Source of the DNA: Saccharum officinarum
Lineage: Eukaryota; Streptophyta; Magnoliopsida; Poales; Poaceae
Assembly: GCA_020631735.1 (NCBI GenBank)
Contig: CM036168.1
Location: 99,902,036-99,966,035 of the forward strand
Length of the DNA: 64,000 nucleotides
Direction: 5' to 3'
Within the stretch, counting starts at the first letter, position 1. Each line of letters starts with the position of its first letter. A program made the position numbers and the translations under genes. The notes below the pieces were generated by a model. The model ran no database searches and was not told the DNA's origin. It was given only the letters and a program-made list of their open reading frames with translations. Below are positions 12,301 through 22,112 of this stretch, piece after piece.

Positions 12301-15300
12301 AATTACCCCTTCTGTCAGCCTCTTTTCACTCCATGACATATAGAATTTTTTGGAAAAAATTCCTATAGCACTTTCGTTGTTATTTGGCAAAATTTGTTCA
12401 ACCATGGACTAACTAGGCTCAAAAGATTCGTCTTGACATTTACAGATAAACTGTGTAATTAGTTATTTTTTTACCTACATTTAATACTCGATGCATATAT
12501 CCAAATATTCGATGTGACAAGTAATGTGTAAAATTTTTTGGGTCTTTTTGAATTAAACAGGGCAATACAAGCCAAGTAGAATCCCTATCTACTTGCTCGT
12601 GTGTGTCAGTACTTTGGTCTTCTCCGGTTCCCCGCAACCCCGCCAAAGGCCTTCATGGCCTCATCTGCCATCTCCAGGTCATCTGCTCAGCTCATGCATG
12701 ACTTGCACAGCCGCTAGCTGTGAGGGTCTGCATCAGGGTTAAAAAAACCGGTCGGTTTACTGCGGTTTACCGCGGTAACCGCCCTAACCGGGCCGGTCCG
12801 GTTCCGGTCCGGTCCGGTTAGGTATTCCCCAAATTCAAATTTAAAATTTGAAAAAAAAAATTGCTGAAAAAATTCCTAAAAATAGTTCATGATTTATAGA
12901 AGCCAACGGTGTAAAAAATTTTCAAATTTGAGTTCGTTTAGTATTTATTTATACGAATAGAAGTTTGAAAAAAAAACTGGTCCCGGCCCGTTAAGGCCCA
13001 TGAGGCCATTAGGCCGCCACGGGCACAAAACGAGCCGGGAGCTCGCGGGGGGGTCAACGCGCCGAGGCTCCTTTCCTCTCCCGTCCGCCCCCCGTCCGAC
13101 CCTCACCCGCGCCGACCGGCCGCCGCCGCCGGCTTACCGCCCCCACGCCTCGGTTTACCGACCGGTCAGCGCGGCTTACCGAGCCCGCGACGCTCGGTCG
13201 GTTAACCGGACGGATCTAGCGGTTAACCGGTCGGTTAGCCCGGTAAACCGACCGGATCCGCGGCTAACCGCGCAGGTAAGTTTTTTTTTGTTTTTTTTAT
13301 TTAGAGTAGTTTTAGGATTTAGGTAGAATTTATGTTAGGATTTAGGATAGTTTTTTGGTTAGGTTTTAGGTAGGATTTATTTTAGGATGATTTTTTTTAG
13401 GATTTAGGATTAGAGGTAGGATTTGTGGTAGGATGTATATTTTAGGTATATATTGTGTGACTTTGTGTATATATTGTGAGATATAGATTTTAGATATATT
13501 TTAGGTATATATTGTGGAGGATTTGTGGTAGGATTTATGATACATTTTATTTAGGTGTGACTTTGTGTTGTCCGTTTATGCAGGTAGAGTAGACAATGTC
13601 AGGCAGAAACAGAGACGTTGTATGGGAGAATGGTGAAAATCTTGCTCCTGGATGGAGATGCAATTATTGTCATGTGACGAGAGCAGGCGGTGGTTGCACT
13701 AGATTTAAATAGCATTTGGCTGGGTACGGGGCGGACACCTTGCATTGCGCCCGTGTGCCACCAGATGTGCGTGCGTACTTTCGGCGAGATCTTGACAGAG
13801 CTAAGAAGACGACTGCTGACCGGGCTCGACAAAGGTTGGCACAAGAAAAAGCTGCAGCGGAGGGAAACCATCCCCTCGGTGATGATGAATATGAGGCTCA
13901 GATGAAGGAAGCACTAAACCAGTCGAGAGCAGAATATGACTACGAGCAGAGGGTGCAACAGAGAGGAGGTAATTACCACCGTGGAGGGGGTAGTGGTGGT
14001 GGTGGTTCGCAAGGTGGAAATCCTATTGACAGGTTGTTTAGAAGAGCAGAATCACGGAGGGAGATTCCAGTGGAGGTGGAGGACTATCATGTGGCAGCGG
14101 GTGGGAGGAGAGGAATGCAGCAACAAAGGATTGATACAGGGTCTTGGACGCAGAAGGGGAAAAATACAAAGGAAGCTATTGGTAAAGCTTGGAGAAAGTT
14201 TTTCCATTATGTAGGAATCTCAGGACGAAATGCCGACAATCCGTACTTTGTCAGTGCGGTGCGAGAGACACAGAAGTGGGGTAAGTACCTATACTTGAAG
14301 ACCTATGGCCTTATGTATCTTTCCATATTCTCATTGTTTGCTTATGGTTTCAGGTGAAGGCATCGCGTCACCCACTGGAAGGGATATTGATGGCAAGTAC
14401 CTAGATCAGAATGAGAAAGACTTGAAGGATAGATATGTGAAGTTTCAAAAGGAGTGGCCCAACTTTGGCGTCACGTTGATGTGTGATTCATGGACTGGCC
14501 CCATAAAAATGAGTGTCATAAACTTTCTGATTTATTACAATTGGCCCCACAAAAATGAGTGTCATAAAATGAGTGACCAAATAGACCCCGAGGATCTACG
14601 TCAGGCTACGGGACATGATTGCATCAGTGATTGGGCCCGTAGAAATGTGGGTGCAACTCACCTCGGGAAGAGGAAGATGCAGATGGTGCCTCCGAAGGGT
14701 CACGGCAAGCGTCACCGAGGAAAAGGAAAAGCAGTGACCAGCGACACAGAGACTGAGGATGAGCAATACCAGTCCCAGGATAGTGGTGACGATGACAGTA
14801 GTGACGATGACAGTGACAATGACGGTGCTGGTGGGAGTGACGGTGGCGGTGCTGGTGGGACAGACGGTGGTGGTGGTGGGAGTGGGGATGGTACTATTGG
14901 TGCTGGTGGTAGTAGTTATGTAGGTCTTCATTTCACAGGTATCCATTGCACCTACATACACACAATTGTTTCTGTCTATGCCTACTAATTATGGTTGATT
15001 GCAGGCGAGACCCAATTCACACATGCTACTCAAGACCGTGACCATGGACAACCGACATCGCAGAGGAGAGCATATACACCGACGGACTACGACACTCCAC
15101 AGTACTCTTCTTCCTCCTACAGCGATACCTCATAGCCTACTTATAGCTATCCCATTCCTGATATGACCATGCAGACTCAGACTAGATGGGTGTATGAATG
15201 GGAAGACCCCAGTTTTTACAATATGTTAGTTCAAGAATGGGAGACAACAGCAGCATGGACAGGTCAAACTTGGCAAGATTACAAGGCTGACCTGCTTAGA

Positions 15301-17401
15301 CAGCAAGGTATCTCTCTTATGTCCACCGCCGAATATGAAATGTTGTGCCAACAAGGGGTCTTCCCATACATCCTACGCAGTTGACCATGCGAGCGGAAAC
15401 TATATCTTTGTTTGTGTAAGCGACTATATATTGTATTTGTATGCGACTATATATTGTTGTTTTAGTGACTATATATTTAAGTGAATATGTATTTGTATGC
15501 GACTATATATTGTTGCTTTAGTGACTTATGTTATTTTTTACCACATTGTGTGGTCTTTTTACATTAATTTGTGCAAAGGAAGTACCAAAATTTCTTTTTA
15601 TTCATGAAAGAAAAAAACGGTTTGGAGCGGTAAACCGGTCAAACCGGCCGGTTTACCGGACTCGAACCGAACCGAAGCGGGGTTTGAATTTGATTTTGAA
15701 TTCGGCCGGTTTACCACTACCGGAGGCCGGCGGTTACCGGAAACCGGTCGGTAAAAAAAACCCTGGTCTGCATCCGGCACTAGCTACCGGTGGAAGCCAG
15801 AAACGTGTCCATCTCTGGGCTACCATCGGAGATCTAGCACACACGTACTACATGCATCGACCGCGACAAGCCGACACTACACGACCGACACAACGTGCTG
15901 CTGCAGCGAAACTGCTAGTTCATGGCATGCATATGGCCGCACCGCTCCGGCGGCCGAGCGCAGGCGGGCGCGTGCGCTGGGCCGCCGCTCATGCCCCTAG
16001 GGCCGTCCCAGGTATAGTTCACCTGCGCGCGGCGGCATTGTTTAAACTCGCATGCATACTGCATGATTGCATCGATGACTATGCCAAGTCGACAAAATCT
16101 AGATGTACAGTACGTAGTGCAAGCGAAGAAGCGACCTTTGTAGCTAGCGCGCATACATAAGGCCCCTTCCTGCGAGATCACGCATACATGACCCCGCCCG
16201 AGTCTATTTGCAATCCAACCGATATATGCCAAGAACAACGAGCAATTTTGAAAATTGTTCTAGTTTAAGGGGAAAAAAGATTAACGGCCAAGTTTAACCA
16301 AGAACGTATAGGGCCTGTTTAGTTGGTGAAAATTTTTGGGTAAGTTCCTGTAACACTTTTCGTTGTTATTTGACAAAATTTATCTAATTATGCACTAGCT
16401 AGGCTCAAAAGATTCGTTTCGACATTTACAGACAAAATGTGCAATTAGTTATTTTTTTACCTACATTTAATACTCTATGTATGCGTTAAAGATTCGGTGT
16501 GACAGATATTGCGCAAACTCTTTTTTTTTGGCTTCGGTGGCCAACTAAACAGGGAATATTTAACCCATTGCCACTTTTAGGGGAGAGTGGCAACAGATTT
16601 GCCACCCATGTGAGAGAGGTGATGTAAGAGGGATTAATTGACCGTGGCTGAGAGTGGCAAATAGTTAAATGCCCCACTAAACAGGCTCATAGTAGTATTG
16701 GAAGTAGAGCTAGACTACTCGTGGATCGTACTGCACCTGGGATGGGGGTTGTTCTTGATGGACTTCTGCCCGTACTTCCTCCACTTGTACCCGTCGCTCG
16801 GCGTCTTGCCGCCACAGCTCCTCACCTTCGTCGTGTACTTCTCCGGCGCTGGACTCGCCGCCCCGAACCTGCCACTTCGATCAATTTTCAACCAAAACCA
16901 TGCCGTCGTCAGCCTTCTACTAGCTTCCACACCAAGATTTTGTTCAACACTTCAACCCATGCACGGATCAGATAACGATGCATGCACCTACAGATGCATT
17001 GTTGGGCTGTAGCGGCGGCTGCTCCAGGGGTACGGCCTCGATGTCGACAGCGCTTTCTCGATGTCCCGGATCGTCGGGCCGGTGTACACCGAGCACAGGG
17101 CCCTGTTCACCGCCTCCGGCTGCGGAAGCAGCTCCTGATGCTCGGCCGCGGTGCCGCCGCCGCTGATGCACGGCGCGGCGGGAGCAGATGACGCGCCTGT
17201 GTCCCGCGAGCAGTGCTGCTCCGAGTCGCCGGCGGGGACCTGCTCCAGGGCGCCGAGGAGGAGGCTGTCGTCGCTGAGGAGCTCGGTTATGAGCTGCTCG
17301 TCGAGCTCGCCGGGCCAGACGGCTACGTCGGCGGCGCCGGGCTGAGGGTGCAGCACATAGTCCCCATCCCCATCTCCCATCAAGTACCGGTTGGAACCCA
17401 T
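9349..17401 (-). CDS. WRKY transcription factor, group IIc type (WRKY49-like)
   Basis: Three exons on the minus strand: 17401-16992, 16868-16737 and 9901-9349. All introns are GT-AG, and the joined length is 1,095 nt (364 codons plus TAG). The start ATG at 17401 opens [15 protein letters not shown]. The WRKY domain spans the exon 2/3 junction: WRKYGQK at residues 165-171, then C186, C191, H215 and H217 (CX4CX23HXH). The intron sits between the R and SYY of PRSYY, the conserved WRKY intron position. The [10 protein letters not shown] block resembles Arabidopsis WRKY49. The N-terminal region is acidic ([14 protein letters not shown]), typical of activation regions; the C terminus is proline/alanine-rich. 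It should be a nuclear W-box (TTGACC/T) binding regulator. Intron 2 is 6.8 kb and holds a hAT element and several MITEs. Frame and splice sites are intact, so the gene may be functional. Confidence 0.88.
9905..11503. other. WRKY intron 2, 5'-distal part without defined element
   Basis: About 1.6 kb of AT-rich intron. It includes a local duplication at about 10710-10766, where a 24-base unit (CCACGAGATGTGTTGCACTG and four more bases) occurs twice 33 bp apart. ACGGTCACCTCCA also recurs at about 10734 and 10799. No coding exon was found. Confidence 0.5.
11540..11780. mobile_element. MITE of the GGCCTCGTTTAG family
   Basis: Ends are GGCCTCGTTTAGTTTGT on the left and, on the complement of the right, GACCTTGTTTAGATGCACCC, with TAT on both sides (11537-11539, 11781-11783). 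The body contains the family core AACTAGGCTCAAAAGATTC. This is the most abundant small element in the window; at least ten relatives occur, mostly in the same sequence class. It is flanked by an unusual 30-bp direct repeat (see findings). Confidence 0.75.
12340..12563. mobile_element. Degenerate MITE of the same family
   Basis: It shares the core GACTAACTAGGCTCAAAAGA and ACCTACATTTAATACTC with the 11540 copy and ends near TTAAACAGGGCA. The left end is diverged. Borders are approximate. Confidence 0.6.
12734..15765 (+). mobile_element. hAT DNA transposon, 3,032 bp, with perfect 8-bp target duplication
   Basis: The element starts CAGGGTTAAAAAAACCGGTC at 12734 and ends with the near inverted copy (complement CAGGGTTTTTTTTACCG) at 15765. 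Flanks are GTCTGCAT on both sides (12726-12733 and 15766-15773), the 8-bp duplication typical of hAT. Both ends carry dense CCGGT/ACCGG subterminal repeats (12745-12830, 13130-13275 and 15615-15755), candidate transposase-binding sites. It encodes an internally deleted BED/DUF659 transposase and lies in WRKY intron 2, in the opposite orientation to the gene. Confidence 0.92.
13596..15384 (+). pseudogene. hAT transposase, BED finger plus DUF659 start, catalytic core deleted
   Basis: ATG at 13596 ([19 protein letters not shown]). A BED-type zinc finger begins WRCNYC at residues 20-25 and should continue to its His pair, but an amber codon (13710-13712) replaces the expected Gln. Exons are about 13596-14280, 14354-14938 and 15005-15384, with GT-AG borders in phase 1. 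Exon 2 carries the start of the DUF659 domain ([11 protein letters not shown]), then jumps directly to the acidic, glycine-rich C-terminal tail. The RNase-H-like catalytic region and the hAT dimerisation domain are missing. A second amber codon lies at 15133-15135. The protein could not transpose DNA, so the element would need a helper. Confidence 0.85.
16311..16555. mobile_element. MITE of the GGCCTxGTTTAG family
   Basis: Left end GGGCCTGTTTAGTTGGTG, right end CCAACTAAACAGGGA, and the shared core AGGCTCAAAAGATTCG. It lies in WRKY intron 2 just before exon 2. A further short diverged relative may follow to about 16690. Confidence 0.7.
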
Positions 17402-17437
17402 CTAAGGTGACGGAGTAATGGGACGACGGAAGACCAG

Positions 17438-17444
17438 TTTTATA
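17438..17444 (-). promoter_or_regulatory. Possible TATA box of the WRKY gene
   Basis: The minus strand reads CTATAAAAC 37 bp before the ATG. If used it would leave only a few bases of leader, so either the leader is very short or the true start lies elsewhere. A W-box core TTGACT at 18295-18300 lies about 0.9 kb upstream and could allow WRKY feedback. Both calls are motif matches only. Confidence 0.35.
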
Positions 17445-17797
17445 GAAACGTACGCAGTTGGAATGGCGAGGTTCTTCTGTCTGAGTCTGATACGCGGTGC
17501 GTCCCAAACTTCAAATTGGCACTGTGGTGGTGGGGTGTGGAGTGCAGTGCGGGGGACAGGTACGATTAATTTGAACAGCCTGCTTTGCTGATTGTAACTC
17601 TTTTCCTTTATTTAATTGCAACTAGTATTTCCTTAGCTTACTAATTCAAAGAGTATATGGTTTGATATTCTGATCATATGTATTGGTGTCGACACTCAAC
17701 TGTTGTAAACGGGTTCTAACCTTGGGAGACCTATCTATGCTTTACCTTTGGCGTTCCTTCCGGCAAGTTATTAGGGTACATCATCTCTGCATGCTAA

Positions 17798-18122
17798 AGG
17801 GCCCTTTGGATCCTTAGTACTAAAAATTAGCACTATATATGTTAGTATATTGATATGCAAATTAGAAGGATCAAACGTGAACTGATTTTAAAAATAATTT
17901 CATAAGTGGTGGCTAATTAGCGAGATGAATGTATTAATCCTAATTATGCTATGATTAGTTTATATGGTGCTACAGTAAACATAGGCTAATAAGGATTAAT
18001 AAATTCGTCTTGCCAATTAATCATGGCCTATGCAATTAGTTTTAAAATTAGTTCACGTTTAGTCCTTCTAATTAGCATCTAAACATAGTGATATTTTTAG
18101 CAACTGGGATCCAAACATGCCA
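17798..18122. mobile_element. Tourist-like MITE (325 bp) in the WRKY upstream region
   Basis: Inverted ends AGGGCCCTTTGGATCC (left) and complement TGGCATGTTTGGATCC (right) are flanked by TAA at 17795-17797 and 18123-18125. A 3-bp TAA/TTA duplication with GG-C-rich ends fits PIF/Harbinger-derived Tourist elements. It lies about 400 bp upstream of the WRKY ATG, so it may contribute to the promoter. Confidence 0.7.
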
Positions 18123-18125
18123 TAA

Positions 18126-18828
18126 GATCGTGAAAAAAGAGAATGTATTAAGTTGCATTGCTGATGAATAAAGCAAAGCTAAAGTTTATGGAAAAAGATG
18201 GATGGTTCTTTATGGAAAAAGATGGATGGCTCACTTATAGTCCAGCACCCTCCCTCACATGTAGGCTCCCTCAGGCTTTAAACATGGATAGAAGTTGACT
18301 ATAATTATCATATTTAATTGATCCTGACAAAATTCAAACTCAAGATATCTATTTAGACTTGTGACTGAAAAATCGTATTTCTAAGCTTTCAACTTGCCGA
18401 TGGCTTTCTGCTATTAGTTTTCGTAATAAATCTTTAGCTACTCAGCAAACTAAAAGCTAGAAAAAACACTCAACCAGCTTTGTGACTTTTAATCCATTTT
18501 CTCATAAGCCAATTTTTAAGGTTTTCATAAGACATCCCAATAGCTGGGTTGCTTGTTTCAACCTTTACATCAACAACAAACCCAAACAAAGAAAAATACA
18601 AACGCGGCCCCAATAAAAAGGCAAACAATGCAATTTATTCTCTCTTCCCCATTTACGTTGCCTATCAGGTAATAAAGCAAGATGAACTGCGCAGGAAATC
18701 GATAAGAGTACCCATCCTACTTTTAGCCAATGATTTGAGAGCAAGTAGGATAAGAGTAAAATGGGTAAGGGGACTTTGACAAAGTTGTACTCCTATATAT
18801 ACACATATAGAGAGTAAAATCTACTAGC
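18126..18828. other. Spacer without recognised gene
   Basis: AT-rich, with a near-perfect short duplication GGAAAAAGATGGATGG at about 18190 and 18215. No gene was seen. Confidence 0.4.
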
Positions 18829-18979
18829 GGTCCTCGAACTTGTTCGGCTGTGTCATCCCGATCCCTAAACTTGTAAATCAACCGTGTAGGTCCTTAAACT
18901 TGTTCAGTTGTATCATCTAGTTCCCTAAACTTGCAATTCACCTGTCTAGATCCTCAAACTTATTCAGTTGCGTCATTCC
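18829..18979. repeat. Tandem repeat, 60-bp period, about 2.5 copies
   Basis: Copies start at 18829, 18889 and 18949, each opening GRTCCTYRAACTTRTTC and each holding a second ATCCCTAAACTTG-like half. The unit is thus itself a degenerate 30-bp doublet. Such TCCCTAAACTTG arrays occur in grass transposons; no ends of a host element were found here. Confidence 0.75.
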
Positions 18980-19456
18980 AGTGTAAAAAAACAATTGTTT
19001 AAGCTAAATGCAGACGGAGTTGTAAATGGTGATTAAAATTTATCATGTCTTAAAAGTTTGGATGCCCAGTGCGCCAGCCTTTTCGTCCCCCGTGATCTTT
19101 GCATCGATCAGTTATTGTATAGATTATTATGTTAATTAAGCTGCTAAATTCTCAAATCAATCGCTAACAGATGATAAGTGCCGCCGTACACTGCTACACC
19201 GTGCATTCGCTCCTGATAACATGTGGCAAGTGCTTACTAATTAATGATTTAATTAGTTTACAGTTAGGCGAAAAGGAATGATTACTGTCGTCCTCCACTA
19301 AATGCGTGGGACACACTGCAGAAATGCAATGTTCTCTGCAGAGAACCTATGATTTGTACTATTGAGTGTTATGAAATCAAATCCCACATGACGTAATCTA
19401 CAGTGTCATTTAATGATGAATGGCAGACGGATGATTTTACAGTGATCTTCGTCTTA

Positions 19457-19896
19457 GACTACCTGCAGTGGGTACTCTAAAACGATACTATAAAGTTTTA
19501 GAGTATGAATATAGAGTAAAAACTGCTGCACTAGATACTTTAAAACGATACTCTATTATTTCTCTCACTCTATATTTAGAGTAGTAGTGTGCTTACTCTA
19601 TACTCTATAGTGGCGGGCCCCACTAGCTAAACAAAGGAAAAAATGCTATAACTCACAAACCAAAAATCCAAATTAAATTTTGATTTCACCATTAAATTCG
19701 TCTCAATAAATTCTTCAAAACTAGATCACACATGGATATATTTAGATAAAGTGACAAGTGGGTCCCATAGTGGATAGAGTGGATAGAGAATGATATAGAG
19801 GATGAATGGGTGCGGAAGAATTGAGTATAGAGGAGAGAACCTTGCTGACTAGGACGTATAGAGGATGAATATAGAGGTCCATGAGTGCGGGTAGTC
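19457..19896. mobile_element. Tourist/Harbinger-like element (440 bp)
   Basis: Inverted ends GACTACCTGCAGTGGGTAC and complement GACTACCCGCACTCATGGAC are flanked by TTA at 19454-19456 and 19897-19899. The interior is rich in TATAGAGTA-type direct and inverted motifs. No coding capacity. Confidence 0.75.
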
Positions 19897-20006
19897 TTAC
19901 AAATTAGAGCCCAAGACAACCGTACCTGCAGGCTGCAAAGGGCACTAGAATTTTAGATTACCAGTATCACAGCAATCTGAATTCTGAGTATCTAGGGCCA
20001 TGTTTA

Positions 20007-20473
20007 GGCCTCGCTTAGATTGAAAAAAATTTCAATCCGATAAATAGTACCGCTTTCGTCTTATTTGACAAATATTGTCCAATCATGAATCAACTAGGCT
20101 CAAAAGATTCATCTCATGATTTCCAACTAAACTGTGTAATTAGTTATTTTTTACCTACATTTACTACTTCATGCATGGGTCCAAAGATTGATGTGACGGA
20201 GAGAGTGAAAAAATTTCAACTTTTGGGATGCATCTAAACAAGGCCTTAGATTGAAAAAAATTCAACCCGATGAATAGTATCACTTTCGTCTTATTTGGCA
20301 AATATTGTCCAATCGTAGACCAACTAGGCTCAAAAGATTCATCTCGTGATTTCTAACTAAACTGTGTAATTAGTTATTTTTTTACCTACAGTTAATACTC
20401 TATGCAAGTGGCTAAAAATTGATGTGATAAAGAGAAAGTGAAAAAACTTGGAATTTTGAGGGAAAACAAGGCC
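20007..20473. mobile_element. Two head-to-tail MITEs sharing a junction
   Basis: Copy 1 runs 20007-20245 and copy 2 about 20240-20473. Both open with TTAGATTGAAAAAAATTCAA-like sequence after a GGCCTxGxTTAG or GGCCTTAG end and contain the family core CCAACTAGGCTCAAAAGATT. Copy 1 ends AACAAGGCC and copy 2 begins at the same AAGGCC. This looks like insertion of one copy at the end of another, or a tandem duplication. Confidence 0.7.
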
Positions 20474-20795
20474 TAGAAAGAGATCCAGAGAATTGGATGT
20501 GCTGAACTCGGAGCAGGACCGCGGAAACCTGAAACGTTTCAGTCTCCGCTTCGTGCGCGTCAGCGCGCCTGCCGTAGCTACCTTTCCGGCTTTCCCAGCT
20601 CCCGCGTGTCCCATCTCTCACCAGACAACCAACCCTGCAGGAAAACGCCGGGGAAATGCGGATCTCAAACTAACTAGCAGTCAGTCCCCCGGACCTTCTC
20701 AGCTGCAGCTTCCTCCGGACTTCTGCCACGGTGACAGCCGCGGACGGCAAGGAGACCGGCGTCGAGCGTCACCACCTCGCACACTTCATTTTGAA

Positions 20796-20825
20796 GGGGG
20801 GGGGGGGGGGGGGGGGGGGGGGGGG
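20796..20825 (+). repeat. Homopolymer of 30 guanines
   Basis: An uninterrupted run of G from 20796 to 20825. It could be a real slippage-prone tract or an assembly artefact. The polyglycine reading through it is not a credible gene. Confidence 0.9.
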
Positions 20826-20848
20826 CTCGTTCATGCATCCGCTGCATT

Positions 20849-21731
20849 CATGGGCGGAGCCACGTTGATGCCTGGGTATTCCCAGGAATACCCAACTTTT
20901 ATGCCAAAAAAATATCTATACATCAATTATACATATATGTATATGTTATAGTGGGTTGTATTCTCTATTTCTCAAGTCAAAACACCACTCTCATCTGATG
21001 TGCTGGTATCCACTCTCACGACCCATCGCAAATCCCCTACCTAATGGCCCAAGAAAACAGGAACTAGAGCCGATTCCTGTCCAATCTCTGCTTCGATTCC
21101 CTGCGATGGTTGCGCCTCATGACTGCGGGCAACAGCTAGTGGCTACGCTAGGGCGGCTGACGCTCCACCCACACTGGTGACGAGCGCCCCTGTATTGCGC
21201 TGGGGCTGTTGGCCAGCTGGGCAGGTCCCAGGGCTGGCCACGACGCCATGCACAGCTGCGTGAAGCCAAGGGCCTATTGCCTTAATTTAGGATTATTTGT
21301 TACCGGCTGTTAGCATGGATGACGTCGTGACGTGGTGAGCACATCTTTCGCAAATCCTATTGCCTTAATTTAGGATTATTTGTAGTATGATTATCAAACT
21401 TTTCAACTAATATAATGCATACATCCTTCTTGTAGATCCTAGAGTATGCAGAACGAAGAAAAAATTGATAAATACAATTTATTAAGCTTGGGTATTATCC
21501 TAATATTTCTTCTCAACATTATCATAGAGGAACCGTCTCCTACACTTAAACCGTTTCTCATTAATATTCCTATGTTGTAATTTCCCTTTATTCTATGGAT
21601 ATCTTAGATTTGATCAATTTATGTCTTTAGTCATCAGTGTCATCGTGAATTATTTTATATATAGTTTTAGAATGGAACTTTTTTCTTAGCAAATAGGAAT
21701 ACCCAACATTGAAATCCTGGCTCCGCCACTG
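20849..21731. mobile_element. Non-autonomous hAT element (883 bp) with perfect 8-bp duplication
   Basis: Ends are CATGGGCGGAGCC (left) and complement CAGTGGCGGAGCC (right), flanked by GCTGCATT at 20841-20848 and 21732-21739. Both termini continue with TGGGTATTCC in inverted orientation. The interior encodes nothing recognisable and has a 28-bp direct repeat beginning CCTATTGCCTTAATTTAGGA at about 21272 and 21356. Confidence 0.88.
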
Positions 21732-21825
21732 GCTGCATTAGATTCCACACTTGCCGATGCTTTGCCCGGCTAGGTTTTCGGCAGTGAAAACTCACTCGAG
21801 GCTCCATATATGGAGTTCACCAGCG

Positions 21826-22112
21826 TAACCTATATTAGAATTATACAGAACAATGTAGACGTCCATAAAACGTAAGCATACTCATCCCTATGAACACGCG
21901 TACACAAACTCTATTCCTATGAGCATCTCCGAAGGACTAGCCTGCAGATCTCGAGATTCACAAAGTCACCATTGACGCCTCGCTATCGATGGGGACGTCA
22001 CCTACCACTAAAAACATAGCGTCGTTAAATCTTGAAATAAATCCAAAAAAATACGAGCACTCGTGCCAAGTCGAGGACTTAAACACGAGTGGGTAGGTTC
22101 CACCACAATGAA
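21826..22112 (-). mobile_element. SINE-like element of a Poaceae family
   Basis: On the minus strand the sequence runs from GGTTCCACC... (as GGAACCTACCCACTCG) through GACTTGGCACGAGTGCTCG and CCTCGCTATCG-complement blocks to a GTTCATAGGG/ACGTTTTATGG end. This matches my memory of a common grass SINE-like repeat. Possible short duplication AACCTA on both sides. Borders and the family name are uncertain. Confidence 0.4.

Noticed and set aside
13000..13326. Plus-strand frame rich in NRP/YRP repeats
   Set aside because: It is a translation of the CCGGT subterminal repeats of the hAT element.
14596..14961. Thr/Val-rich minus-strand frame
   Set aside because: Antisense of the acidic, glycine-rich tail of the hAT transposase.
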